64,000 nt of DNA, taken from Impatiens glandulifera. Taxonomy: Eukaryota > Streptophyta > Magnoliopsida > Ericales > Balsaminaceae. The notes below the pieces were generated by a model, which worked only from the letters and a program-made list of their open reading frames with translations, searched no databases and had not been told where the DNA came from. The stretch covers positions 1,956,001 through 2,020,000 of the forward strand of contig NC_061867.1 of NCBI RefSeq assembly GCF_907164915.1, read 5' to 3'. This document shows positions 23,404-37,048 of the stretch, one piece after another (the first letter of the stretch is position 1; every line of letters starts with the position of its first letter). The translations under genes were made by a program, and so were the position numbers.

Positions 23404-26400
23404 ATGGACTTACGGGTAGTAGCCACCGTCGCCGACAAGCTGTTTACACTCGCTCGTGATCCAAACAAGATAGTCGATTCCGCTGAGTTCTTCCACCTCT
23501 GTATCGTTCTCGCCAGGTTAGCCGATCATGAATGCTTTATTGGTTGTTTTCCCTGAATTTTGCTTGTTTTTTCTCATCTTTTGACCTAGTTTTTACTCAA
23601 TGTATCGCGTCGGGAAGGTTAGTTTCATAGACTTGTATGAAATTTTGCATATTTTCTTTCATTGATGCTAAGTTATGGGAAGTAACGTTGGGAGACTGTA
23701 TAAAAACTTGAACTTTTCAGTTTGTTATAAGTATATTGAGCAACTTGAATATCAATTTCTATGCATATAGGCTTTTGTTTTGTTGATACAATACTATATC
23801 AGCATTTACTGTTGTTGATAAATGTTTCTTCTGAATTCACCTCAAAGTGAAACATGGAATTATAGTCATGTGCCTTGAAAACACTGGAGGAAAGATTTCT
23901 GGTGCATGCAATTTTCGTAGTTTCTTGTCGTATGTTTACGTTCATAGATGGATTTTCTCCTTCCATAAGTAAAGATTGTAATCCCGAGTGATTTCGGGAA
24001 CTAGCTCATTTCCCTATTACACTCGCTCGCAATCCAAACTAGATAGTCGATTTCGCTGAGTACATCTACTTAAAACCGAAGTTGAATGCTTTCCTGAATC
24101 TTGCTTGCTTTTTTTCTCATCATTTGACCTAGTTTTTACTCAATGTTTTGCGTCGGGTGACTCGGGTCGGTTAGTTTCATAGATGTACATGAAATTTTGC
24201 ATATTTTCTCCTATCGCAGATGCCAATTCCCAAGTTATAGGAAGTAACTTGAAAGACTTTATAAAAACTTGAAATTTTCAGTATGTTACAAGTATATTGA
24301 GCAATTTGAATATCGATTTCTATGCACATAAGCTTTTGTTTTGTTGATACAATACTATATCAGCATTTCCTTGATACTGTTGTTTGAGTAGTAAATATTT
24401 CTTCTGAATTCACCTCATTCATGTGCCTTGACAAATAATGTAGAGCAACCCAAACATATATGTGATCAAGAAAACTTAAAAACACTGAGAGGAAATATTT
24501 CTGGTGCATGCAATTTTCATAGTTTTTTGTCGTATTCATTACGTTCATAAATAGATTTTCTCCTTCCATAAGTAACAATTGTAATTTCAAAGTTCCTGGG
24601 CGATTTTGGGGGACTAGGCTCATTCCCTATTAGGTAATTACTCAATGAGGATTTTTTTCACTATAAGAAAGGAAAGAAAAAGGAATTTCCTAATACATAA
24701 CATGAACAATAGAGGTTGATTTTTGCACACATTTGAAAATAAGCATTGTCATAAATTTTTTAGGTAATACTAAATGCGTTTTTCCTAATAAAATATATAT
24801 ATACTAAACTGCATGCTGAATTCAAATGTGTCATCTATGTTGAATTGGGGGGTTTTCCCATGTGATGATGCCCGACTATTCAAGATTATGGTCAATTGAT
24901 TCTATGATTTCTCCTTGTAATGATGCTTGGATATTTGAATATTATTGTCAAAGAATCTGAGTAAGTTTTGTTTTCTTGTTGTGTATAGACTTGCACATTT
25001 GATCAAATGATCTTATTTTATTTTGACTATTTATGTTCAAATTCCTATTTGTAGGAGCATCTATTGAATAATATTTTCTTGTGATTTTCAGTAATGTTTC
25101 CTTTAATTTTTTATAATTGGCAACCATAAAATATTTTTACAATAACATAGTGTGTATATTTAATGTGCCTCACTGAATGTGTTTGTTAAATACAGAGGTA
25201 TTGACTACATTGTTTCAAACAATGAAAACCCTGAAAGATTTGAAGACTTACCCGCAATATTAAAACAGGTTAATTCTTTCGTATTTTTATTTTTCTCTAT
25301 ACAAGTGTGTTATTTATTGAATTTGATCACTAATAGATGCTGGAAAAAACTGTACTTAATTGTAATATCTATTATGAATAGTAGTAATGTCAGCTAAGAT
25401 CACAACTGTTTTAATTGTCTGCTCTGCACATGGAATGTGTTACATATGCCTTTTTAAACAATTACTAATAGTTATTAGCAGATCTGAGGAACTAAACTAA
25501 TTGTATGTATGTTATTTAAAGAAACTGCAAACTCTAGATAGAATCTGAACTTTAACTCTCTAAGTGTCTATATATATTTCATCTGAACTGACTGTTACAT
25601 GATAACAGACTGACTAGTGTAGCTGTAGTATATCATTGTTTCATTGACAATCTCTTTAGTCTTGCAGTTCTATTTGTTTTCTTCTGCATACAATTTTTCA
25701 TTTTAAGGTTATTTGTTCAAAATTAAACATCTCTTTCACCTGCCAGATCTTTGAAGCTTTTCTTGCATGTATATCTCTGTTTGTCCATGTTCACGGTCTA
25801 TGTTGTTGCAAGTTTCAGAGATTAAACAATTCATGAAATGTCAGGAATATGAATTTTATGATATATAGGTTTTCTGAAACTCCTAATCTGAATATTCTCC
25901 TGTAAACATTGTGCCATTTTATAGGTTTGCCAATGTAAAAATGACCCCTCTGTAATAGGAGGTATCTTCACGCTGATGAAATCTGTTAAGGTATTTCCGA
26001 AAAAACTATTACTACTGGAAGTACTCATTTTTTAGTCATGGCTTTTACTATTTAATTATAACTAAAATTAGGGAACCCAAATACTCTGCATCTAAAAAAT
26101 TCTAATAATCTTGATAGATATGTATTTTCCTTTGCTTTACAGCGACCAACTTTTAATTAACTTTTATAAAACTTGTTTTCTCTTCTGCAGTATGCTTGTA
26201 GATTTGGATTTTTTTTGGCGAAAGATTCTGAAGAACTTCTTGCCCTTACAAATGAGGTTCTGAAGTCTCTTTGTCATGCTCTTACTGTACATAGTACATT
26301 CATTGCTACGACATATTTGCAGGTCTCATAATGATATTGACTGGCATCTCTCTTTTTGTATATTCAGATAGAAAGCATTTACTGCGTCGGAGATAAATTT

Positions 26401-29400
26401 TCTAATAGAAATGATACTATTTCTAATCTAACAACAATTATGTCCAGGTAGGAATGTTTTTTCTGAAATTTTCTTTTGTCATCGAGTCTTTGTACCTTCA
26501 TATGCATAACAATATGAAACATGACACATTGTTATGCAATATGCACCATTATAACTTTGCAATCATAGTTAGGTATTGTGACCTATCATTCAAAGGACCT
26601 ACTTTTATATCGGAAGATATGATTACTTTTCTGGAACAGTTGATAAATATATATTTAAATTCATTAAGAATTTTGTGGGCATTTCCCTTTTCCAATCCTG
26701 TTCTCTTGCTGTAGTCTAGGGTGTTTTAACTTTCTTTTATTTTTGTCCTTTAGAAACAAGCCATGATATTTTCTCAGCTATTTTGATTTATAATGGTTCC
26801 AATCCTTAAAGAACTAAAATTTTATAATGTTCAGATACTTTGGTGCTAACATTTCTCTTCATGTGTTCAGATTTTATCCGTGGTTGAAGATGGGGCAGAT
26901 ACTGACTTGTGTTGAAGTAGAGGTGGTTTCTGCTTCTCTTTTTTGTACATGGTGTATTTTTCCGTGCTAAGAACTACTAATTTCATCTTCTTATGAATTG
27001 TAGAAAGGCTATGGGTTATATGTCAATGATTTCTTCATTCATAGGACAATGAATTTTCCACCAACCGACCAAATTGTAAGTATTCTGTAATGTACCTTAG
27101 ATATGCAGGCTAAGTTCTTTATATTTTGGATCAAGTGTCTCAAGATTCGTTTTTCGTACATAGCATAACTGCAAAACTTGTTTTACATGATTGTCAATAA
27201 ATGTCATTAAAAATATACTTGACTTTCAATACCAGTTTTGTTGTCCACCACAAATAATGCTGAAGTTTTTTGGATCGCTCTTAGACATCCTTGCCTAACT
27301 ATCTAATAAGTGAGTTTGAGGTTTTAATAACGTTTACATTTTAAATGTAGCGATTTTTGGTAGCTCGAACTGACTTAATGGAGAACTCTTCTTGCATCAC
27401 AAGTCCCCCACAAGTAAAGTAAGGACTTCTCTTTCTACTTCCCTCCATTTCTCATTTTTCTAATTCCCTTGTGATTGTGTTATTTCTCAAGGTTAATTAT
27501 AACAAAATATCCTTTGTTTGATTATGTAGCTTTCTGCTCAATGGAAAAGGAGTTGATAAAAGAACTACTGCTACTTTGGTCTGTTTCATTTTCATTTATT
27601 GATTTGATATTGCTAAGTTATACTATTTTGAGCAAATAGGATAAATAACGATATCAAACATAACTGTTCATATGTCCTGTAGGATAAAGGCCCACAAATG
27701 CCTACAATTGTTACACCAATGCTGTTTTACGGTGTTAACCTTCTTCAAGCTGTGGGAGAATTCAATGGTATGTAGGATGAATGTTTAATTCTTATCTCTG
27801 CATTTGCTAAATACTTATGAATGCGCTGATAGTATCAAATTATCATCTTAAGGGAGTTACATCATAATGGTTGCTTTAATGAGTCCAATCTCAAGTGTTG
27901 CTATCCCTGTCCAAGATTATGTTCCTCCTGTGGTTACTTCTCATGATTCTGGTAAGGCCCGAACTGTTATATAACAACACAAATGTCCCATATCTCCCCA
28001 ATTAGCATGTTTCCGCTGATTGTTTACATATCCTAATCATTGTTTCTTGTGACTTCTTAGACCCTGAAATAGCCGAGGGGGCATCACGAATTTCATTGAA
28101 CTGTCCAATAAGGTAGGTTGTCAAGGGTGTGGAACATCATTTGTATGTTCTTTTAACCATTTTTTATAAATAGAACAAATGAATAAGTTTAAAATGTATA
28201 ATTTATATGTCCATATATTTGTTTCAAATTATATGGACAGTCCCACTCGACCCCACCCACACATATGGACAATGAAACCCTAAGCCTTCAAAGTGAACTT
28301 TTGAGCACTGTCATGGTTGATCTTACCTATCATGTTCACTAGTCATGTCATTGTTCTTCACATTTCACATTTGGGTATAGATTTGTGTTTGATTGAATAA
28401 TTTTGTAACAGTTTCAAGCGTATCAAAACCCCAGTAAAAGGGCAATCATGCAAACATCACCAGGTTATTACTCACCTCCGTAATAAATATATCTTGTGCT
28501 TATGATTTTGGTCAGTCATGATGTCTTTGTGCTAGAAGATAATGGAATGATCAGTAACTGTTTGATTTGGTTGAAAGGATATGTTATTATTTTTATCTTA
28601 GGTATTAAAAAATCTCAGTCGAATAATCGTATTCTAATTTCTATGTGCTAAGAAAAGCCTTCAGCTAATGTTCTCTTTGGATGAACTTTGTTATTCTAGT
28701 TTTCTAAGTCTAATTCTTTAGTCGAATTTCACTTCTTTTTGTTGTTGTAGTGTTTTGATTTCAACAACTTTGTGGAAATGAACGCAAGAAGGCCATCATG
28801 GCGCTGCCCAAACTGCTCTCAGGATCTATTCTTAAGTGACATCCGTGTAGATCAAACTATGGTCAAGGCAAGCAAAGGCTTAGTGAAATCGTTTTCATGT
28901 TTCAAAGAAATTTCCAATTCCTTGAAATTTTTAACCCTCTTGTATTTATATTGTAGATCTTGAAAGAGGTGAATGAGTCTGTCACAGACGTTATTATTTC
29001 TATCGATGGATCATGGAATGTTGTCACAAAAAACAAAGACAATGCAGATCAGCTCCATTCTACAAACGCAAATATTGAGCAAGATACATTAGTGATTGAT
29101 ACACCTCCAGATTCTATTGTTGATCTTACTGAAGACAGCGTTGGTATACGACTTTCGAATGCGTGTGAAGAACCTGGAGATGTGAAGCCTGTTCTGAGTA
29201 ATAATCAAACTCAACCGTGTTTGATTAACCCAGCTATTCATGATAATCAGAACGCCTCTTCTTCTCACATGGATGATGATTTTTGGTCTGAGTTTTATCT
29301 CCCAACATTTGAAAATCTAGCATCAGTTCATCCTTCTTCGAATTTCATGTCTCCTACTCCATCGATTATTTCCTCTACTACTCTTAATGGTGAAAGTGCT

Positions 29401-30740
29401 GGTAATAATTCTGTGCCGTTACAGCAGCAGACAGTGCATGGAAAGAGGGTAAATTTTGTACTCCTATCATCGTCTTCGCTTTTAAACACAAAATTTCCTA
29501 ACAACTTAGAAATTATTTGATACAATTTTTTGTTTCTTTAATTAATATCAGCCATCAAGACCTGACTTAGCTCCTCTTCTCAATACATCTTCACTCAACT
29601 CGTCTCAGATGCAGCCACAGGTTTTGATTCTCTCTTCTTTCTTTTTGTTTTGTTAATTTATTGGTTGGTTTTTGTTTACTTTAGACTAAAAAAAGGAAAT
29701 GAATTATGCCAGAATTATTTGTCTTGAATAATCTGCTTACACTTCCCCTCGCGGTTTTTGTTTATCCGATAGAATGTTTTGTTTCTTTTACAGCAGCCAT
29801 CAATGCCTCATTTAACTCCTCTCAATACATCTCCACTCAACGTGTCTTCATTGCAGCAACAGATCCCACAGGTTTCGATTCTCTTTATCAACAGAGTTGA
29901 TAACCTACAAGTTTATGTACTCATTAACCAAATAAACCCTTCTAAGAGTTTTTTATTTTATTGCAGGTCTTGGATCAAAGAAACAGGTTGAATCAAGCCA
30001 CGACTGGTCATTCTTCATTAAGTCCACATTTTAGTGCTCAAAGAGTCTCGGCAGCCTTATCAACAGGATTCGAAAATCAACAACTTCATTCCACTAGCCA
30101 TTCTTCATCCCCTTTACTGCGATCATCGAATTTCCAACAAAGACCAATATCTCTCGCGGGAAGCCATCAAGACAGACGAGCTGAGTTCATGCATTCAACA
30201 TCAGCGATAAGGCATTTTCCACCCCCTCCAGCTTGGAGGTCAACACAAATTTCGAATAATTCTTATAGAGGAAATAATCGGGGAACAATTCAGAATAATA
30301 ATTATAGAGGAAGCTATATGCCCGGTATCCAGCCATCCCAGCCACCACCCGGCATGAACACACAACTTCCGAATAATAGTCATAAAGGAAGTAATATGGC
30401 CGGTATTCAGCCACCACCGCCGTCACTTCCGCCAGCAGATTCTGTGTCTGAACGAGAATGGCGGCCGACAGGGCGTATGAGAGGAAGTTTATCGGGACAG
30501 GCATACGCGGATGCTCATATGCAGTTTGTTGTGCGACCAGCTCTTATGACAACAACTACTACAACAACAACGCCGCAGACAGTCAGTCGAACGCAACAAG
30601 AGTTGGCTGGAAACACTACGCCGCTTCATTTGATTAATGCGAGGAACAGGATGGCCCAGGTTTCTCAAACTGTTAATCTTTCTGCAACAAACGGAGGAAG
30701 TTCGAGTTCTTTCTCTAATGGGTCTGCTCGGAACAGCTGA
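23404..30740 (+). CDS. PIAL: PIAL-type SP-RING E4 SUMO-protein ligase, copy B
   Basis: Eighteen coding exons close in frame to 840 residues: 23404-23516, 25196-25268, 25925-25990, 26191-26322, 26368-26447, 26871-26922, 27004-27075, 27351-27418, 27530-27578, 27683-27767, 27853-27951, 28061-28112, 28412-28463, 28751-28867, 28957-29448, 29552-29620, 29794-29871, 29967-30740. The order of domains matches copy A: N-terminal PIAL region, SP-RING (SWRCPNCSQDLFLSDIRVDQ) and a SUMO-interacting motif, SIVDLTED. Exon sizes agree with copy A except for exons 3, 16 and the last, plus the missing triplicate exon. The GC donor after exon 14 is shared. At 29549-29551 the CAG that starts exon 16 in copy A serves as the acceptor, costing one residue. 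The C-terminal repeat is reduced. Intron identity is high, pointing to a fairly recent tandem duplication. No disabling change is seen. Confidence 0.9.
23447..24634 (+). repeat. Tandem duplication of about 0.58 kb inside PIAL copy B (exon 1 tail plus intron 1)
   Basis: A unit starting ACACTCGCTCG(T/C)(G/A)ATCCAAAC (23447 and 24022) includes the end of exon 1, the donor region and the same intron sequence (TTTGACCTAGTTTTTACTCA, TCCTTCCATAAGTAA). Units end near 24020 and 24634. The second unit's exon part is broken (AAACTAGATAG, lost donor), so it is a dead exon fragment inside the intron. Confidence 0.88.
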
Positions 30741-31689
30741 TTTAAAGAATGGTTCTTGTTTTTTTAGTAATTGAACTCTAATTCATTCTTATTTTTAAGA
30801 TTTTAAGTATCTGAAACTGAATTATTATTATTGTTTTTATGCCAGCATTATACTGGTAGGATTTTGTTCATCTCTTGCTACTATTATTATTTAAGACTAT
30901 CTTACATATTTTTTTTGGCTATTTTCAATTAATGCATTTCAAGTGAATCTTGAATATAATGATCATATTAAGTAATGATCATACTGAGTTGGGTATAGAA
31001 GAAAATCTCAATTACAATGATCATATTATAAAGTAAGATTTTTTCAAGTCAACTATTTTAATGTGTTATCTAAGCATAATTATTTGTTGAAAACTCTTAT
31101 TTGTTTATCTTACTACAAATTTTGTAAATTAGTGAGACATTTTTTTTTCTTTTCAATTTAGTAAATTAGCATGATTAGTTCATTGTTTTCATTTCAACAT
31201 AAAAGATTTTAGTGAAATTGTGATCTTGATATTGAATTTAGTGCATATTAAATTTGTAATCTTTTGTTCTACTGGACACAATTTTTGTGATAGGATTATT
31301 GGACACAAGAAAGGTTTTAACTTTTCTCCTATTGAGCACACATTCAATGTATTAACTATAATCAATCATACTCATTTAAATTTAAATTATTTTGACTTGA
31401 TTATGAATCATATATTTTTTCCGTAAAAAATTATTGGTTTTCTTATGTTTTTATTTCTAGTCTCTTTTTTATAGAAAAAAAAGTACAGGCACATATGGGA
31501 ATGCTTAAAACTAGAAGATACATAACACTAAAAATAACAAAAATAAAAGATCAAATATTTACAAACCGGTATCACCAAGTTCCAGAACTCATCACCAACT
31601 GAACTTCATCTGCAAGAAATCAAGGAAATGAAAAATTAACTATAGAAATTATGGAACAACGAAGAAAAGTATTGAAAAGACATAGCAAA
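30741..31689. other. 3' flank of PIAL copy B, no gene seen
   Basis: The first roughly 140 bases match the 3' flank of copy A (TTTAAAGAATGGTTCTTGTT), marking the end of the duplicated block near 30880. The rest is AT-rich and non-coding. Confidence 0.55.
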
Positions 31690-34010
31690 AATCTAATACA
31701 TTAAATAAAATTGGTGATAGAAACTCAAAGTTCTTACACGTTAGCACAATGTAAAGAAGAGAAAGAAATCACATCAACAAAATCAAAGATGAAGATAATT
31801 TGTATTATTCACAATCAGATATTAGAACAAATTACCAAGTTTTATAAGTGGCTATTCACTTCTGAAGGTATAGATTTTGTCATTGATTGTATTGAAACAA
31901 AAGTTTCAAAAGAGTGAAACATAATGTTAACTACAACCCTTTCAAAAGAAGAGATTAAAAAAAAGGTATTTGATATGGAACTAAATAAGACCAGATGGAC
32001 TCCCAGTACTTTATTATCAAAATTTGTGTGAAAATATGAAAAGTGACATTTTCTAAGCAGTATTAAATTTTTTTCATTGAATCAATGATGCCAGATAAGA
32101 TTAACTCCACCAACATATATTTTATTCCGAAAGTTAAAACTTCAAGCATAGGCATGGTATCACAACTGAGACCAATCAGCATTTGTAACTTTGTTTTCAA
32201 AATCATAACAAAGGTGATAGACAATAAACTTCAACCACTTATGCATAAATTGGTTTCTGAACAACAAAACCGGTTTTGTTTAAGGAAGACATATCCAAGG
32301 CAATATATTCATAGCTCAATAAATCATTCATAACTTCAGAAATAAAATAGAGAAGATATGAATTCGCACTGAAACTTGACATAACATACTAGAATAATAT
32401 TTTATCATAAAGATAATGGAAAAAATGAGTTTTTCAAACCATTGTATCATACTCAATGGGAAAATATCATACTCAATGTACAACAATAGTTTCATAGAAT
32501 ATCATACTCAATGGGAAAATATTATTGTTTTTTAAATCTACAAGAGAAATCAGGGGAGACCATCTTTCTCCTTTTTTTTTTCTTTTGATAGAAGGTCTTA
32601 TGAAACTTATTTCTAATTCTATTAAGTGTTGTGAAATTAAATGAATCAATGTAGGAAGAAACAAACCAAAAATATCACTTTTTTTTTCAGACGATACATT
32701 AATCTTTGGATAAGGAAATATAAAGTAAATTAAAAAATGCATGGTCATTCTTAACAAATATTGTCAAGCATCAGGTTAGCACCTTAATTTGAATAAATCA
32801 TGTATTATATTTAGCACTAATACACCCATTAAAATCCAATAAAATCTAGCTAGACTTATTAATATACTGAGATTTATCTTAGAATTCCATTTGAATGGGG
32901 AAGATTCAAGAAAGATATGTTTAATAATCTGTTAGGAAAAATTGAAGGGTGTGTGAGAGGATGAAAATCAAAACTTTTGTCTCAAATAGGAAAATAAGTT
33001 ATAATCAAAAGTATTATTCAAAGTTTACCAAATTATCAAATGAATATCTTCAAATTCTCAGTTTCGATGATTAAAAGAATTACAACAACATTGATTAATC
33101 AATTTTGGTGGAAAACTAAAAACGAAACTAAAGATATTCATTGAGTTAATCAATTTTGGTGGAAAACTAAAAACGAAACTAAGGATATTCATTGAGTTAA
33201 ATGGAAAAACATGATTAATGGGGAAATGAATTTTAAGAATATCCAAAGTATGAACAAAACGATGTTTGCAAAACAATTTTGGAGATTGAAAAATGAACCG
33301 AATCACTTTAGGCCGAAATACTTTAAACAAATTATTTTCCAAACAAAACTTTCTGGAACTCACTTCTTACAAGAAAATACAAAATGACAAATCATTTCGG
33401 TAATAATATGAAAATTTGGGAACATTAGTGGCTTTATTCAGGTAACACTTTCCAAAATTGAGGTAATTATCCGCAACAATTTATCAAAAATCTTTTCATT
33501 CAAGGAACTAAGACATGGGAAAATGAACTATTAAATAAATAAAAAATTCACATTGATATTGTCAATGAAATTTTATCAATATTATTAGGTGATGAAGACA
33601 CAGAAGATATTCTAGTTTGACCACACACCACAAAAGAAACATATAATGTGGAAACATGTTATTTAGTATAACCTCAAATCATTCAATCGAACTTAGTCAG
33701 AATCAAAATCAAATTTGGAAAGATATTTGGGATCTAAAACGTGATCTAAAAAATAAATAAAATAATGTGGAGAGTGTGGAAGAAGCAATTGCAACTAAGG
33801 TCAATCTCACTAGCAGAAATTTTCAAAATGACTTATTATGCACAAAATTTCATTAGAACTATGAAACAATTAGACATAATCAAATGCACTTTTGTTTAAA
33901 ATTTGGCAAAAAAACAAATATGCATATCACGAATCCTGACATAGCTAATTTAATTTTTAAGATTTGATCAGTTACAATTCAAAAAGTAGACGAGCGGAAT
34001 GAACATATTA
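31690..34010 (+). mobile_element. Decayed L1-type LINE, second copy
   Basis: At 32085-32300 a frame reads YFIPKVKTSSIGM, LRPISICNFVFKIITKVI and SEQQNRFCLRKTYPRQY, the classic LINE reverse transcriptase order (IPK, RPIS.CN..YKII.K, SE.Q..F). Around 33080-33360 the downstream region appears as NQFWWKTKNETKDIH, VKWKNMINGEMNFKNIQ and MFAKQFWRLKNEPNHF. Stops and shifts are frequent. A 55-bp direct duplication (GATTAATCAATTTTGGTGGA, about 33090-33200) lies within it. Confidence 0.8.
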
Positions 34011-34012
34011 CT

Positions 34013-34695
34013 CTTCTTTGACGGAAAATTTGGAAAACAATGAATAACTTTATTTTTAAAGGAAAAACGACGAACGTGGACAGAATTTTGAATATAGTTG
34101 TATAAGAACACTGCTTTTTAAAATGCAAATATCTCTGAACTATCCATAATAACAAAATCTCGAACACATAAGTTAAAGATTAAGAATAACACATTTATTA
34201 CACATACTGACACAATGTCAACCATTAATAATGAGAGATTATTAGGGTTAGGTTTACTAACCCTAGAACCTAACCCTAGAATAAGCTTAGACGTAATCAA
34301 AGATCGGCAGTTACTTTTTAATTCAATATAATAAATAATTATAATTAAGGCAGTTATCTTCTTTGACGACAAATTTGGAAAACAATGAATAACTTTATTT
34401 TTAAAGGAAAAACGACGAACGTTGACAGAATTTTGAATATAGTTGTATAAGAACACTGCTTTTTAAAATGCAAATATCTCTGAACTATCCATAATAACAA
34501 AATCTCGAACACATAGGTTAAAGATTAAGAATAACACATTTATTACACATACTGACACAACCATTAATAATGAGGGATTATTAGGGTTAGGTTTACTAAC
34601 CCTAGAACCTAACCCTAGAATAAGCTTAGACGTAATCAAAGATCGGTAGTTACTTTTTAATTCAATATAATAAATAATTATAATTAAGGCAGTTA
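34013..34695. repeat. Two tandem copies of a 340-bp unit with telomere-like hairpins
   Basis: Copies start at about 34013 and 34358 (TTCTTTGACG then AAATTTGGAAAACAATGAAT). Each holds TTAGGGTTAGGTT and, 13 bases on, AACCTAACCCTAG, an inverted pair that could fold into a hairpin. The copies differ by a few substitutions and a short deletion near 34559. Confidence 0.9.
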
Positions 34696-34786
34696 GTTAA
34701 AAAGATAGGATAATTATTTATATAGCATAGTTATTAATATGGAAATAAATAATTATTAGATAGTCAAAATGTGAGATTATCAGTTG

Positions 34787-34995
34787 AAGGGTATATAAGG
34801 AAGATATCCGAATTTGGAGAGAACACAAAATCTCTCAAGATCAACTCCTCTCTCGATCTTCTTCCCACTTTCTCTAGTGTATTTACCCTAGCAATTAAGG
34901 TTCTATCTTCTCTTCATTCTTAATTCTAGTTCTATTGTTCAAGTAATTTCAATATATATACTTAATTCTAGTTTAAGGTATATCACAGCGATACA
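34787..34995 (+). promoter_or_regulatory. Promoter-like segment, possibly part of a decayed LTR
   Basis: GGGTATATAAGG (34788-34800) is a strong TATA box, followed by a CT-rich leader (CTCTCTCGATCTTCTTCCCA). Near 34975-34992 GGTATATCACAGCGATAC resembles the Copia primer-binding site GGTATCAGAGC with two extra bases. Together with the repeat just upstream this may be the 3' part of an old LTR. I find no second LTR or gag. Confidence 0.35.
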
Positions 34996-36191
34996 AACAC
35001 AAGTCATATTACAATCATTATTAGCATAAACAAAGGAGAATTGTTCGCTAGCAAGACAAAAGAAACTAATGAAAGATCATTATCATCGTTGAAACGGTAG
35101 CAATCAAACTTGTGATCATCACTGTCAAAGGCCTAGGACTCAATTACGTTCATATTCTTTCTGATTGTCAAGAAGTTGTTAAACATATAAATCCTATGAA
35201 CAATTTCTCCTACTAACAAACCAAACTGATTCTTCATTACATACATCAATCTTTTCAACAAAATTAGGAATACATGATCGAATGGATTCCTAGAACTCTC
35301 ACTGTAAATTAGATCGTAAAAAGTCACAAAGAATAAATATGCTAGAAGGTATGCTAGAAGAGTGGACCGAACAAGATCTTGATGTTATAAATTTTACTCT
35401 CTTAATAACTTTAGACGATATAAAAAACTGAGGAAATAATATAACAAAGCGAGCAAGCAGATCTAAGTCTAAACACAGTCGACGAAACGATGTAGAAAGT
35501 AGAACAATGACAAATGAAGTGAGAGATTGCTCACCGAGAAGAAGTTATCAATGAACGACTCGAATCCAAGCTCAAATTAGTTAGATATGTTGCAGCTCTT
35601 GGAGACTAAGACTTCTCCCTCTTTAGCCTCATTATATCAAAGATAAACTAAGAGAACAAGGTTAATCTGGCGTAAAAGGATTTGACCCCTTAAAACTTTT
35701 AAATATGACTTAATATATTATTCACTATTTTGTTTATCTTTTTATCAAAAAAAAATATAGTAAAACTTACTTTTTATTTCTCGTTTCATCGCTCTTTATT
35801 TAAGTTGATCAGAATTATTTTTCAAGCCCACACCTTATCTTTGAATCTTGGGTCCGTCCAAAATAAATCTATAAAATCAAAATAAACCATTGATGATTTA
35901 GATATCAAATTGTATAAACAATTTAAAATAAAATAAAATTTACAATAGGAAAAATTCAACGATCGTACCGTTTGTTAACTAATTTGAGTTTATAAACGAT
36001 GAGTTGTTAAAATAAAGTAAGTTGAACTAACCAATTAAATGTCAAAAAAATCTCTATAAAAAATCCTAGATGACAATTAACATTATCCTTAGCTAATATT
36101 TAATAATCAATTTCAGATCTTGTCAATTATCTCTATATGATGAAATAATTAGAAGCTCATGCAAATAATGGAAGGAAAATATACTTGTATT
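34996..36191. other. Intergenic, no gene seen
   Basis: Reading frames are short and unrecognised, including one at 35133-35327 on the minus strand. It could be the worn interior of the putative LTR element to its left. Confidence 0.45.
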
Positions 36192-37048
36192 GGGGAATTT
36201 GATCAAATGACCCTCAGAAGAGGGTCATTCTCAAAAATAACTTTACTATTTTCATTTTTTAAATTTAACCTTTTTTTATAATTTTGGACCATTTTACCTT
36301 TCTTTATTTTTTTTTCTTCCTTTTCCTTTTTCTCTCATTTTCTCTCCTCTTCTTTCTCTCTTCTCATTCGACGACTCATTTTTCTTCATTTCCTTTCACT
36401 CTTCTTCTCACATTGATTCTGACCAGCGCCGCCCCGACTCTCCAAGCGCAGCAACTCCCAACGACGTCGTCCCGACCAGGTTAGTTTTTGTGTTTCCTTC
36501 GTTTTTCATCGTCTTCAACATTTGAATGTATGAAATGGTTTTAGGGTTTAGAGTTGTTTTGTGTAAATGTTGAATGATTTGGTTTGAATGTTGGATATGA
36601 CCGGCTCAGATTGCAATTTGCGCTCCCACGCAAACGCATTTTTTCTTTCTAACAACCCGGTCATATCCAGCATTCAAACCAAATCATTCAACAACACAAA
36701 ACAACCCTAAACCCTAAAACTATTTCATACATTCAAATGTTGAAGACGACAAAAAACGAAGAAAACACAAAAACTAATCTGGTCGGGGCGGCGTCGTTGG
36801 GAGTTGCTGCGCTTGGGGGAGTCGAGGCGGCGCTGGTCAGGATCAATGTGAGAAGAAGAGTGAAAGAAAATGAAGAAGGTGCAAAGAAAAGAAGAAAGAG
36901 AAAGAAGAGGAGAGAAAATGAGAGGAAAAGAAAGAAAATAAATAAATAAAGGTAAAACGATCTAAAATTATAAAAAAAAATGTTAAATTTAAAAAATGAA
37001 AATAGTAAAGTTATTTTTGGGAATGAGGATCATTTGATCAAATTCCCC
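36192..37048. mobile_element. Fold-back element with about 400-bp inverted arms
   Basis: The left arm (36192-36606) and right arm (36656-37048) are near-complete reverse complements, from GGGGAATTTGATCAAATGA at the outer end to GGATATGACCGG at the inner end, with a 49-bp loop. The ends resemble those of the neighbouring MULE (GGGAAATTTGATGAAATAAC), so it is probably a non-autonomous relative. No transposase is present, and no target-site duplication was evident. The arms contain CT- and GA-rich tracts that make spurious frames. Confidence 0.85.
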
